Origin: Trebonia sp963774945
Lineage (GTDB): Bacteria; Actinomycetota; Actinomycetes; Streptosporangiales; Streptosporangiaceae
Assembly: GCA_963774945.1 (NCBI GenBank)
Contig: CAVZHA010000027.1
Coordinates: 1,302,001 to 1,366,000 of the forward strand
Length of the DNA: 64,000 nucleotides
Direction: 5' to 3'
Shown: positions 35,691-45,238 of the stretch, one piece after another
Layout: each line of letters opens with the position of its first letter
Position numbering within the stretch: the first letter of the stretch is position 1
The notes under the pieces: generated by a model
What the model saw: the letters and a program-made list of their open reading frames with translations, nothing else
Database searches by the model: none
Told to the model about the DNA's origin: nothing
Position numbers and translations under genes: made by a program

Positions 35691-38495
35691 GTGACTAGCG
35701 GTGATGTCCCGGATCCCGGGTTCGCTGACGGCGACGCCCTCGGACTCGATGCCGCCCACCATGGACTACTCGGACGGCGCGAGGAACAGCGACGGCTCGC
35801 CGCCCTGCTTCACGGGGCTCGAGAAGGCCGGGCCGGCGTTCTCGTGCTTCGAGGGGAAGCCGGGATTGGGAAGTCGGCCCTGCTGAGCGATATCGCCAAG
35901 AACGCCGACGACTTCCGCATCTGCCGTGCGGGAGGCGTCGAGTCCGAGATGGAACTCGCGTACGCCGGCCTGCAGCAACTGTGCGGACCACTCACCGGGC
36001 ACGACGCAGAACTCACGACGCTGCACCAGGAACGTTCTGGATCAGGTGTTCGGTCTCACCGAGGGCGCCCCTCCGGAGCGATTTCTCGTCGGTATCGCCG
36101 CCCTGGATCTGGTGGCGACCGTGGCCAAAAAGCAGCCGATCGTCTGGCTTATCGATGATGCGCAGTGGATCGACCAGGCCTCGATGCAAGCGATTGGATT
36201 CGTCGCCCGTCGGCTACTCGCCGAGCGGGTACTCATTCTTATCGCTACCCGCGACGTCAGCGACGAGAACGAACTTGCGGGGCTGCCGGAACTCCCGATC
36301 GGCGGCCTGAACACGCGAGGACGCTCGCCGGCTGTTTGACTCGGTCGTCGGTGGCCCAACGGATCCGCTCGTTCGGGATCGGATCATCTCTGAAACACGC
36401 GGCAATCCCCTCGCGCTCCTTGAGCTGCCTCGTGCGTGGACCACGGCGGAATTGGTTGAGGGCCTCTCGGAATCTGCCGGTATTCCGCTCGCGGGCAGGC
36501 TTGAATCTGCCTTTGCGAAGCGTTTGCGTGAACTGCCACCCGACACTCAGACCCTGCTCGCACTCGCAGCAGCCGAGCCGAAGGGCGACCCGGCGCTGCT
36601 GTGGTCCGCCGCTCAGCGTCTCGGACTCGATTGGAGCGCCGCGGCTCCCGCAGAACGCGCCGGGCTACTCGAAATAGGACAGGGAGTGTACTTCCGGCAT
36701 CCACTGGTGCGGGCAGCCGCCTACCGCTGCGCGCCCCTCGAGAAGCGACTCGAAGTGCATCGCACTCTCGCGGAGGTGGCCGACCCGATCCATGACGCGG
36801 ACCGCCGCGCTTGGCATTGGGCCTGTTCGACAGTCGGTCACGACGAGAAGATCGCCGCCGAGCTTGAGCGGACGGCGGGCCGGGCCAGGGCTCGCGGTGG
36901 TCTGCTGGCGGCCGCTGCCCTCCTCGAACGGGCGGCGCTCCTCACACCACACGGGGAGCGTCGAGCCGATCGGACGCTGGCAGCAGCGAGGGCGAAGCGA
37001 GATGCCGGGGCGTTCGAATCAGCGCTACGGCTCCTGTCGGTTGTCGACGCGGAGCCGCGGTCCGAGCTGCGCACCGCGCTGGCCGAGCAACTGCGGGGGA
37101 AGATCGCCTTTGACCAGCGCCGTAGCTCGGAAGCGGCCGAGCTCTTGTTCAGTGCGGCGCAGCGGATCGAGCCGTTTGCGCCCCGGGCCGCTCGTGACAT
37201 GCACCTCGAAGCGCTGGCCGCGGCCGTCTGGGCGGCGGGTCCCGGCGACCGCGAGCTGGTCGCCAAGGCAGCGCAGGCCGCTCGGGCCACAGCGTCGGCC
37301 GAGAATCCACCGCGCACCGCGGATCTGGTCCTTGACGCGATCGCGACCAGGATGACCGAAGGCTACGCGGCCGCGACACCCGCGCTGACCGCGGCGCTCG
37401 ACGCCATCCGCGATCACGGTCTGGGATCCGACGATGCCGACGACCTGCTGTGGCTGACGGGAAACAGACTGGCCGGACTCATAGCCACCGAGGCTTGGGA
37501 CCACGAAGCCGCTCTCGCCTTGGCAAAGCGGCAGGTCACAGTCGCTCGAGAGTCGGGAGCCCTGGTACAGCTTCAATTCGCGCTGAACTTCCTCGCCAAC
37601 AATGTCATCGTCACCGGCGATCTTCGCGGCGCGTCGGCGTTGCTGGAAGAAGAGCGCCTGCTGTCGGCGATCACCCTGGTCAGCCCGAACCGCACCATGC
37701 TGATCGATGCGCTCCGCGGCGATACGGATCGGACCGTTCCGCTGATCCAATCGATGATCGAGGCCGCGGTCAAAGGCGGTCATGGCCGGGTCATTTTCTT
37801 TGCCCACTACGCGGCCGCCGTTCTGTACAACGGGCTCGGGCGTCACGCAGACGCGCTGGCTCACGCCAGGCAAGTGATCGAGTCGGACGCGCTGGGCTTT
37901 CAGACATTCGCCGCGGGCGAACTGGCCGAGGCGGCGTCCAGGGAGGGCGACGACGAGTTGCTGTCGTACGTGTCCACCTGGATGCAAGTCCGCGCCGCGG
38001 CGACTCCCACCGAGTGGTCGCTCGGAATGTCTGCCCGGATCCGGGCGCTCGAGGCCGACGACACCGATGCGGAGGCCCTGTATCAGGAGTCGATCGGCCA
38101 CTTCGGCAAGACCCAGCTACGGATCGAGCTGGCACGCTCGCAGTTGCTCTACGGCGAATGGCTGCGGCGGGAGCGCCGGACCCTGGACGCGCGCGTCGAG
38201 TTGCGCGCAGCTCTCCGCCTCTTCCGCGAATTCGGGGTGGAGGCTTTCGGCGACCGAGCCCGGATCGAGCTCGAAGCGACCGGCGAACGCATCCGCCCGC
38301 GCGCAGCGGATACAGCACGCCCAGCTCACCCCGCAGGAATCCCAGGTCGCCCGGCTAGCAGCGCAAGGCCTCACCAATCGGGAAATCGCCGCTCGTCTGT
38401 TCATCGGCCAGAGCACGGTGGAGTACCACCTGGTCAAGGTATTCCGCAAACTCGATGTCAGATCCCGGACCCAGCTGGCGCACCTGAGGTTCTAG
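35691..38495 (+). CDS. LuxR-family (LAL) transcriptional regulator (three frame breaks)
   Basis: LLGRREEQRRLAALL and VLVLRGEAGIGKSALL form the N-terminal AAA P-loop (about residue 50-65), and IVWLIDDAQWIDQAS is Walker B. A long helical/TPR-like middle follows. The C-terminal LuxR helix-turn-helix is LTPQESQVARLAAQGLTNREIAARLFIGQSTVEYHLVKVFRKLDVRSR. Frame breaks lie near 36030, 36320 and 38300. Joined length is about 934 residues, normal for LAL regulators. It starts with GTG 35691. The SDR-esterase-MBL operon begins 98 bases downstream and is the likely target. Confidence 0.8.
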
Positions 38496-38592
38496 GCGCT
38501 CCCAGGGGAGGACTAAGGGTTTCCTGGATGCCGCGTCGCACCCGGCCGCGGTGAAATGTTGGTTGTCACCTCGACCACGACAGGAGATCTCC

Positions 38593-39288
38593 ATGACAGC
38601 TGGCTCAATCGACAGCGGACACCTGTTGCTGGTCGGGGCCGGGCCCGGCCTCGGTTTGGCCGTCGCCCGCCGCTTCGCGGCCGGGGGCTACCGGGTGACC
38701 TTGGTCGCGCGGAACGCAGACCGGCTCGCTGAGCTGGCGCGGGGCCTGGATGACACTGGGGCCGAGATCAATACGGTCGAGGCCGACGCGAGCAGCCCCG
38801 AGGATCTGCGCGCCAGAATCGCTGAGTTGTACCGCGAACGAGGGCGCGCCCGGAGTCGTGATTTACAACGCGGTCCTCGGGCGCGCCGGATCGGCTCTTG
38901 AGTTCGACCGTGGCCCATTTGCAGGAGGCCTACGCCGTCGACGTCATCGGCGCCATCGTGGTAGCCCAGGAAGCCGCCCCGGCGATGAAGGCGGCCGGGC
39001 TCGGCACGATCATCGTCACCGGAGGCGGCTTCGCCGATCACCCGATCCCGGCCCTGGCGACGGTCTCGCTCGGCAAGGCCGCCCTTCGGTCGGCGGCGAC
39101 GATGCTCGGCGCCGATCTAGGCCCAGCCGGCATTCGCGTCGCGACCCTCACGATCGCTGGACAGATCGTCGCGGGCACTGCCTTTGATCCGGTGCGTATC
39201 GCCGAGCGCTACTGGCAGATCGTCCAGACGGACGATCCCGTGGCAGGCGGAGTTCCGCTTCACCGGCGACCAAGACGCAAACTCCTGA
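38593..39288 (+). CDS. Short-chain dehydrogenase/reductase (frame breaks)
   Basis: ATG 38593 follows AGGAGA. LLVGAGPGLGLAVARRF is the NAD(P)-binding motif and VTLVARNADRLAELA the cofactor-choice loop. After a break near 38840 come GVVIYNAVLGRAGS and, in a further frame, EAYAVDVIGAIVVAQEAAPAMK, IIVTGGGFADHPIPALATVSLGKAALRSA and DLGPAGIRVATLTIAG. The catalytic Tyr of the classical YxxxK is not evident (the stretch reads ATVSLGKAAL), as in an atypical SDR branch. The last frame ends FRFTGDQDANS. The esterase gene starts 12 bases later. Confidence 0.75.
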
Positions 39289-39300
39289 ACGGGTCGGCCG

Positions 39301-40273
39301 ATGACGAGCTTCAACCTGGAACAGTCCGCGAGGGAGCTGACCGAGCTGATCGCCAGTGGTCCTCCGCTCGGCGGCGTCTCGCTGGCGGCGGCCCGCCAGG
39401 CGGTCGAGGCCGCCCAGTCGGCTCCGCTTCCGATGCCGGACGTTGATCAGTCGTGGGTCACCGTGTCGTCGGCCTTCGGCGACTTCGACGTGCGGATCGT
39501 CCGGCCACCAGGATCCACCGGCCCGCTGCCTGCGATCTTGTACCTGCACGGCGGCGGCTGGATTGTCGGCAGTTGGATCACCCACGACCTGCTGACGCGA
39601 CGGCTGGCGGTTGGCGCGGACGCGGCGGTTGTGTTCGTCGAATACTCGCGAGCACCCGAGGCCAAGTATCCGGTCCAGCTCGAGCAGTGCTACGCCGCGG
39701 CTCAATGGATCAGCGAGCAAGGGGCGGGCGGCGGATTCGACAGCACCCGGATCGCTGTCGCCGGTGACTCGGCCGGCGGGAACCTGTCGACGGTGCTCAC
39801 CCTCATGGCGAAGCAGCGTGGGAGTGTTCGGTTCGTCCACCAATCCTTGTACTACCCGATGACCGACGCTAACGCGGAGGATTCCGAGAGCCTGCGGAAG
39901 TTCAAGGACGGGCCCTACGGCTCCGCCGACGGACTGGCGTGGTTCTGGAACAGCTATCTAGCCGCTGGGGAGTCGCGAACCGACGTCCTGGTCTCACCGT
40001 TGCAGGCGACACTCGCCGACCTGGCCGGCCTGCCGCCCGCCCTCGTCATCGTGGACGAGAATGACCTGCTGCAGAGACCAGGGCGAGGCCTACGCGGACA
40101 AACTGCGTGACGCCGGGGTTCCGACTACGTCCGTGCGTTTCAACGGCACGATCCACGACTTCATGCGCCTTAACGCGCTGCGTGACTCCGAATCGACTCG
40201 CGCGGCGATCAGCCTCGCGATCGCCGCCCTTCGGCGAGCGTTCGACCCCAGGGAATCCAAGGAGAAACCGTGA
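39301..40273 (+). CDS. Alpha/beta hydrolase, hormone-sensitive-lipase type esterase (frame break)
   Basis: LYLHGGGWIVGSW is the HSL oxyanion motif, GDSAGGNLS the nucleophile motif, DENDLL near the acid Asp and TIHDFMRL the base His. The break lies near 40075, after DENDLL, where the second frame continues RDQGEAYADKLRDAGVPTTSVRF. Joined length is about 323 residues, usual for the family. The likely activity is hydrolysis of short acyl esters. Its TGA stop overlaps the GTG start of the MBL gene (GTGA), so translation is coupled. Confidence 0.85.
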
Positions 40274-41251
40274 CTTCACCAGCCACCGATGCCGCCGACG
40301 CCCCCGGCCTGCCCGAGTACGCCCCCCTCCCGGCGATCGCGAAGGGGGCGGCCCTGAACGACCACGGGTACCACGTCTGGCAGGTCGAGCGGAACCTGTA
40401 CGCGGTCACCGACAACGTCTACATGTCGGCCTTCCTGACCACCCCCGACGGCGTCGTGGTCTTCGACGCGCCCCCGAACATCGGCCACAACATCCGGCGG
40501 GCGGTGGACGAGATCACCGCCGCCAACGGCCTGACCAACCAGGTCACCCATCTGGTCTACTCGCACCACCACGCAGACCACCAGGGAGCGTCCTCGCTGT
40601 TCGGCCGGGACGTCGTCCGGATCGGGCACGAGGAGACCCGGCGGCTGCTGCTGCGCGACGCCGACCCCGCCCGCCCCGTTCCCGACGTGACCTTCGCCGA
40701 CCGCTACACCCTGGAAGTCGGCGGCGAGCGGGTCGAACTGGCCTGGCACGGGCCCAACCACTCGCCGGACAACATCTACATCCACTTCCCCGACCACGAC
40801 ACCCTGATGTTCATCGACGTGGTCAACGCGGGCTGGATACCGATCTACAACCTCAACCTGAGCGACGACGTCATCGGGTACACCGGCGCTCCGGCGATCG
40901 CGCTTGACTACCCGTGGACGCACCTCATCAGCGGGCACCTGGGCCGGGTGGCAACCCGCGAGGACGTGGCGCATGCACCAGCAGTACATCGCCGACATCG
41001 AGGCCAGCTCACGCGAGGCGCTGGCCTCGGTCAACCCGGGACCGATTTTCAAGCATTACGGAGAGAACGTGTGGGCCGCGGTCCGGGCTCACCTCGACGC
41101 CGTCACCGAGCACGCGGCCGCCCCCGTCATCGCGAAATACACCGGCGTGCTGGGCGGCGCCGACATCGACATCTTCACCAGGACCACGACGTTCGCGATC
41201 ATGCAGTCGATTCGCCTCGACCGCGGCCCCAGCGGCCCGGTCCATCCCTGA
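40270..41251 (+). CDS. MBL-fold (metallo-beta-lactamase-like) hydrolase (frame break)
   Basis: The zinc motif HHHADH occurs in LVYSHHHADHQGASSLFG (about residue 97). Further metal residues are in LAWHGPNHSPDNIYIHFPDHDTLMFIDVVNAGW and LISGHLGRVATREDV. An extra base near 40972 (GCGCATG where GCGATG is expected) shifts the C-terminus, which then reads MHQQYIADIEASSREAL to the stop at 41251. Joined length is about 326 residues. It probably hydrolyses an ester or lactone-like intermediate in the same pathway as the SDR and esterase. Confidence 0.8.
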
Positions 41252-41290
41252 CCGCAACCGGCGGGTGCGTGCTCGCCGTCACCGTGCTGC

Positions 41291-42238
41291 TCAGTGCCAT
41301 GGCCTGGCCGCCCGCTCCGCCCAGTAGGCGTCGGCGGCCTCGGCCAGCCTGAGCGGCGGAAGCGGGCCGACGGTGAGCGCCGCCAGGTTCTCATCCAGTT
41401 GCGCGCGGGTGACCGCGCCGGACAGCACGACCGATGCCCACGGCTGGGCCAGCGCGGCCGCCAGCGCGATCGCGTCCTCGGTGACACCGCGCGAGGTCGC
41501 CAGGGCGGTCAACGGCGCCGGCGGGCCGCCCGCCGCTGTCAGCCGGCCGTTGGCGACCGCCTCCTTGACCAGGATCGCCCACCCGGCCGCGGCGGCCTCG
41601 GCGGCGGCGCCGCCGACCGATGGCTCGAGCAGGTTCCATGTCACCTCGGTCGCGGTAAATAGCTGCCGCCCGTCCACGGTCAGGGTCAGCGCCCGGCGGA
41701 TCGCCTCCGCCTGACGCGGGCCGCTGGTGCTCAGCCCGATGATCACGCCCTCGGCGCGCAGCCGGGCCAGCGCGGCCAGCAGCGGCGCGTCGGTGAACAA
41801 TCCGGAGTCAACGGTCAGCGAGTGCACCTGGTACAGGGCGAGCCGGTCACCGAGCAGGGCCCGGCTTTCCGCCAGCTGGCTGGTGAACATGGCCAGCGAA
41901 TGCTCCTTGACCTCCTGTTTAGGAGCGTCGAGGCGCCAGCCGCCGGTATACCGGTAACCCCACTTCGAGCCGACGATCACGTCTCGATGACCCCGCTCAC
42001 CGAGCCAGCCGGCCAGGAACTCCTCCGCCCGGCCGTAGGAACGGGCCGCGTCCACGTACCTGACCCCGGCCGCGTAGGCCGCGTCCAGCATCGAGAAGGT
42101 CCTGCCCCGCATCCCGGCCACGCTGCGGTCGGGCAGGTCCCCGTCGCGGCCGCCGGTGATGTAGGCCGGGCGGCCCAACGCGGCCAGGCCGAGCCCGATC
42201 CTGGAGACCGCTGGGCCGCCTGCCCCGAGTGTCGTCAT
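41291..42238 (-). CDS. Aldo/keto reductase family protein
   Basis: The protein is 315 residues from ATG 42238 and intact. VDAARSYGRAEEFL carries the catalytic Asp and Tyr, VIVGSKWGY the Lys and LYQVHSL the His of the tetrad. The C-terminal NADPH site is ASVVLSGAVTRAQLDENLAAL. These enzymes reduce sugar or steroid carbonyls, and some act as dehydrogenases on sugars. It lies 19 bases behind the DinB gene on the same strand. Confidence 0.85.
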   Translation of the reverse strand: MTTLGAGGPAVSRIGLGLAALGRPAYITGGRDGDLPDRSVAGMRGRTFSMLDAAYAAGVRYVDAARSYGRAEEFLAGWLGERGHRDVIVGSKWGYRYTGGWRLDAPKQEVKEHSLAMFTSQLAESRALLGDRLALYQVHSLTVDSGLFTDAPLLAALARLRAEGVIIGLSTSGPRQAEAIRRALTLTVDGRQLFTATEVTWNLLEPSVGGAAAEAAAAGWAILVKEAVANGRLTAAGGPPAPLTALATSRGVTEDAIALAAALAQPWASVVLSGAVTRAQLDENLAALTVGPLPPLRLAEAADAYWAERAARPWH

Positions 42239-42257
42239 CGGCCTGCGAATCCGAGCA

Positions 42258-43007
42258 TCACGCCTGCCGCTCTTCCAGGATGGCCAGGTCACGGTTGGCG
42301 AACTGGACGTGCGCCCACTGGTCGCTGAAGATGACCCGCAGGCACTCAGCCGCCGTGCGCCTGGCCGGCGGCGGGCAGCCGATCGCGGTGTTCGGTCCCC
42401 TTACCCGGTCCAGTTCCTCCTGCGTGACCTCCGCCAGGTACGCGCGCAGATCGGCGATCCGCTCGGCCCGCACGGCGAGGATCTCGCCCAGGGTAGGGGC
42501 GGCCGACTCGTCGATGCCGAGCTCGGCCCCGTTGACGGTGGACGAGGCGGGCAGGGCGATCGGATGGAACGGGCGCGGGCGAAGGGCCGCGGCGTGGCCG
42601 TACCACGCGTCCACGACGAAGATCGTGTGGCGCAGGGTCTGGGCGAGCGACCATTCGTCGTTCACTGATCTGTAGACGGCTTCCTCCGGCAGCGCGCTCG
42701 CGCGCCGGACCGTCGCCTGCCAGAGCTCCTCGATGACGTCCACCGCGTCGCGCATCGTCTCGGGCGTGGCCGGCCGTAGTCGCCGCCGTTCGGGGTGCAG
42801 GCGATCCAGCTCGGCCTCAATCAACGGCATGACCTCAACGCCATTAACGCACAGCCCGTCGATCGCCCCGTCGATGTCGGCGTTGAGCAGCAGCACGCCG
42901 CGCAGGCGGGCGCCGCTGAGATCCACCTCGCGGAAGGTCGCGCCGGCCATCGACAGGTCGGTGAACTCCGCGCCCTCGTAGTCTGGCTGCTGCACGAATC
43001 GCGCCAC
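42258..43007 (-). CDS. Pentapeptide-repeat plus DinB-family protein
   Basis: The protein is 249 residues and intact. Residues 10-50 read as pentapeptide units (AEFTD LSMAG ATFRE VDLSG ARLRG VLLLN ADIDG). The rest is a DinB four-helix bundle, with NDEWSLAQTLRHTIFVVDAW holding the first His and FSDQWAHVQFANRDL the last His of a metal triad. DinB-like enzymes are metal-dependent thiol transferases or maleylpyruvate isomerase-like. The leading pentapeptide segment may serve in contact or dimer formation. Confidence 0.8.
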   Translation of the reverse strand: MARFVQQPDYEGAEFTDLSMAGATFREVDLSGARLRGVLLLNADIDGAIDGLCVNGVEVMPLIEAELDRLHPERRRLRPATPETMRDAVDVIEELWQATVRRASALPEEAVYRSVNDEWSLAQTLRHTIFVVDAWYGHAAALRPRPFHPIALPASSTVNGAELGIDESAAPTLGEILAVRAERIADLRAYLAEVTQEELDRVRGPNTAIGCPPPARRTAAECLRVIFSDQWAHVQFANRDLAILEERQA

Positions 43008-43059
43008 CGGTACATCATAGGAGGCCGCTCCGGCGAGGCCCGCGCAATCGCCAGCTCGG

Positions 43060-43201
43060 TTAGCGCAGCCGGGCGGGCAGGGTCTCGTAGCCGCGCAGCA
43101 CCCTGGTCGGCCGTCGCCTTGAGCTCGCGATCGTCGAGGCCGCCGTCGGAGTCGCGGGCCTCGATCAGCTGGCTCGCCGGAGTCCGGATCGTAGCGATCA
43201 A
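43060..43201 (-). pseudogene. Possible cytochrome P450 remnant
   Basis: QLIEARDSDGGLDDRELKATA resembles the segment just before the I-helix of bacterial P450s. Directly behind it, in a shifted frame, VLRGYETLPARLR and a TAA stop resemble a P450 C-terminus. The I-helix, ExxR and haem-binding Cys loop are missing, so an internal deletion is implied. The match rests on short motifs and may be wrong. Confidence 0.35.
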
Positions 43202-43326
43202 TACCATTTTACTTTAGCGAGCAATACCAATTTACAGTAGTGACTAATACCATTTACATAAGCGATCGATACCATTTGGTCTCGGTGATCAATACCATTT
43301 GCCCAAGTGATAAATACCATTTGACT
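43191..43326. repeat. Six iteron-like direct repeats, 22-23 bp period
   Basis: The core ATACCA starts at 43201, 43224, 43247, 43269, 43292 and 43314, spaced 23, 23, 22, 23 and 22 bases. The extended consensus is AGYGATCAATACCATTT. The array is AT-rich in a GC-rich genome and ends at the putative -35 of the secreted-protein gene. It may be an activator-binding array, a replication-type iteron set or transposase-binding sites at an insertion-sequence end. Confidence 0.8.
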
Positions 43327-43350
43327 CTTATGAGGGGAGTGACATAGCTT
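43321..43350 (+). promoter_or_regulatory. Putative promoter of the secreted-protein gene
   Basis: TTGACT (43321-43326) and TAGCTT (43345-43350) are spaced 18 bases apart, 48 bases before ATG 43399. The last iteron runs into the -35, as expected if a protein bound to the iterons contacts RNA polymerase. Confidence 0.35.
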
Positions 43351-43398
43351 CGGCGGTGTACGGAGCACGGGATGCTCTCACAAAGGACAGGGGACAGG

Positions 43399-44037
43399 AT
43401 GCGCTCACTCGCAACACGAATTCTTCGAGGTGGCGGCGGGACCACTCCGAGCAGAGGGCGTAAGGGAGGGGTTCTCGTTACCGCCCTGACAGCTGGCCTC
43501 ATCGCCAGCGTGATGATGACGTTCTCAGGAACGGCAGCTCGGGCAGCTACCGTCCCGCAATCGGTCGTCAAGGTGGGCATGCATGTGGTCGGCTTCAACA
43601 CGAAGATCGCAGCCGCGCACGGCTATGTCATCCGCCGGGCCGCTGATGGCCAGGAATACGCGGTCAAGAAGGGCATACGCCCGGCCGACGACCCGGTCGC
43701 CTCCGGAAACTGCGGCGTCTCCTACGTATACGAGTACGGTATCGGAAACAGCGCGGTAGAGCTGTACACTGGCTACTCGGTCGCTTACGAGGGAGTGACC
43801 GCCGTCATCGAATCGGGCTGGCGAGTGCAGCTCGATGACCGTGGCGGCACCAGCTACAAGGGCTGGAACCCGGCCGGGACGCCCGCGAATGGCATCTGGC
43901 AGGTCGACCTGGTGGTCGGCCGCCTGACGAAGGGCGCGGCGCGGGCAACCGTCAACCCGGGGAACAGCTTCGTCATCCTGGCTAACGGTGCCTACTGCTC
44001 ATCCGGCGGACCCTGGAGTTCGACCACTATCACCTGA
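43399..44037 (+). CDS. Secreted protein of unknown function
   Basis: The protein has 212 residues from ATG 43399, with GGACAGG before it. A long signal peptide (basic N-region, then VTALTAGLIASVMMTF) ends at ARA-A near residue 50. The mature part of about 160 residues has two Cys (GNCGVSY and GAYCSSG), likely one disulfide, and many aromatic and beta-favouring residues (YVYEYGIGNSAVELYTGYSVAYEG). No family is recognised. The iteron array upstream suggests special control. Confidence 0.75.
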   Translation: MRSLATRILRGGGGTTPSRGRKGGVLVTALTAGLIASVMMTFSGTAARAATVPQSVVKVGMHVVGFNTKIAAAHGYVIRRAADGQEYAVKKGIRPADDPVASGNCGVSYVYEYGIGNSAVELYTGYSVAYEGVTAVIESGWRVQLDDRGGTSYKGWNPAGTPANGIWQVDLVVGRLTKGAARATVNPGNSFVILANGAYCSSGGPWSSTTIT

Positions 44038-44039
44038 GG

Positions 44040-44624
44040 ATGTCCATGGAATACCGAGACGGGGGACCCCCGCCAGGGGGTCCCTCTCTCCGTGAATTGC
44101 TCGATCGCTTTCCCGGCCCGATCGCCGTTCTGGCCACGCCGCTAGACGGCACGACCCGCGCAATTTCGATTATGTCTATAGACGCTGAACCATGGTCGGT
44201 AGACGCCTCCTATCTGTCCGACCAGAATCACTTGCTCACGATAAGAACCGTGCGATCGGCCGAAGGCCTTGATTTGCATGCCTTGCCGGTAGAAGATCTG
44301 GCAACCGCGATTACCAATGCGGCGAATCGTGAAGTATCTGTTAACTCTGGGTCTAGGTCCGCGGCGCTGGGACAAGATCCGGAATCCTGGGCCCAGCGCC
44401 ACGTGACCGACAGCCGGTCGCTGCGGGCTGAAGCGGCCGGAAAGCCCACCACCGAGGTCATGATTAGCGTCGACAGTATCCCAGTCACCGGTTTCCGAGT
44501 AGATGCTGGCGGCTGGGCGGCGGTTGAGTTCCAGTGGGCCGGGCAAAAGGTCTTCTGCAGTGGTCGGCCCGAGGTTATCGAGATCATGGCCCTGCACTCC
44601 GCGCGGGCCGGGGAACTCTCCTGA
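44040..44624 (+). CDS. Uncharacterised small protein
   Basis: The protein has 194 residues from ATG 44040; ATG 44046 is an alternative closer to normal ribosome-binding spacing. No signal peptide or membrane segment is present. It contains two stretches of beta-type sequence (VMISVDSIPVTGFRVDAGGWAAVEFQW) and no known motif. It begins 2 bases after the secreted-protein stop, so the two are likely co-expressed. Confidence 0.65.
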   Translation: MSMEYRDGGPPPGGPSLRELLDRFPGPIAVLATPLDGTTRAISIMSIDAEPWSVDASYLSDQNHLLTIRTVRSAEGLDLHALPVEDLATAITNAANREVSVNSGSRSAALGQDPESWAQRHVTDSRSLRAEAAGKPTTEVMISVDSIPVTGFRVDAGGWAAVEFQWAGQKVFCSGRPEVIEIMALHSARAGELS

Positions 44625-44625
44625 G

Positions 44626-44880
44626 ATGGTGCAGCGCGACTGGCTGGAATGGCACCGGTACTACGACGATCCAGGCTCACTGCTCTCGCGGCGGGGGAAG
44701 CTCGTGCGGGGGCACCTGCAGGCCGAGCTCGACCGTGCCCCCGCCGGGAGGCGACGTGCGCGCCCGGCTGGTCGAGCTGGACGAGCGCAACGTCGCCCTC
44801 GCGCGCCAGGCGGCGCAGGCGGCCGGGCTGCCCGGCGTCGAGGTCCTGCAGGGTGATCCCGGCGTCGGCGGCTGTTCACG
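44626..44880 (+). pseudogene. Methyltransferase-like fragment with the SAM-binding motif deleted
   Basis: MVQRDWLEWHRYYDDPGSLLSRR and, after a jump near 44745, VRARLVELDERNVALARQAAQAAGLPGVEVLQGD match the start and acidic-loop region of a class I methyltransferase. About 20 residues that should hold the Gly-rich SAM motif are missing at the junction. The 3' part after GDPGVGG is replaced by unrelated sequence. The gene cannot be functional. Confidence 0.55.
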
Positions 44881-44995
44881 TTCCTTCTTACGGCGGGCTT
44901 ACTGGCAGCTTGCCTGCTTTTCGGTTGGGTTGTCACGGGGTATGGAACAGCGAATTGGCGCGCTTGCCGCCCGTCGCCCGGCCGAAGGTAATCAC

Positions 44996-45238
44996 ATGGA
45001 AGCTAACGCAGACCGCTTCCTCGAACTCCTCCACCAGTTCGAGGACTTTACCGACGCGATCTCCCCCGAGCGGGCGCAGGTCGAGTTCGATGAGACCACC
45101 CTGCAGTTGTTCTGGATGCGCTGGCCGCAGGTGTCGGCCTGGACCGGCTCGCTGTGGCGGATGCTGTCGGAGGAGATGTCCGGGCCGTCCGCGCCGCCCG
45201 CGGACGAGGAGCTGGATGAGGTGGGCGAGAGTGGCTGA
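44996..45238 (+). CDS. Small acidic protein of unknown function upstream of a CBS protein
   Basis: The protein has 80 residues from ATG 44996 with GAAGG before it. It is rich in Trp, Phe and acidic residues (FLELLHQFEDFTDAISPERAQVEF, LQLFWMRWPQVSAWTGSLWRML). It overlaps the CBS gene by 8 bases and is probably translated together with it. No family is recognised. Confidence 0.55.
   Translation: MEANADRFLELLHQFEDFTDAISPERAQVEFDETTLQLFWMRWPQVSAWTGSLWRMLSEEMSGPSAPPADEELDEVGESG

Noticed and set aside
43191..43326. CRISPR array
   Set aside because: The repeats are only about 14-17 bases with 5-9 variable bases between; there is no spacer of normal length and no cas gene in the window.
43399..44624. 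Plasmid replication protein beside the iterons
   Set aside because: The first product has a signal peptide and neither has a Rep-type winged helix, so a replicon is not supported.
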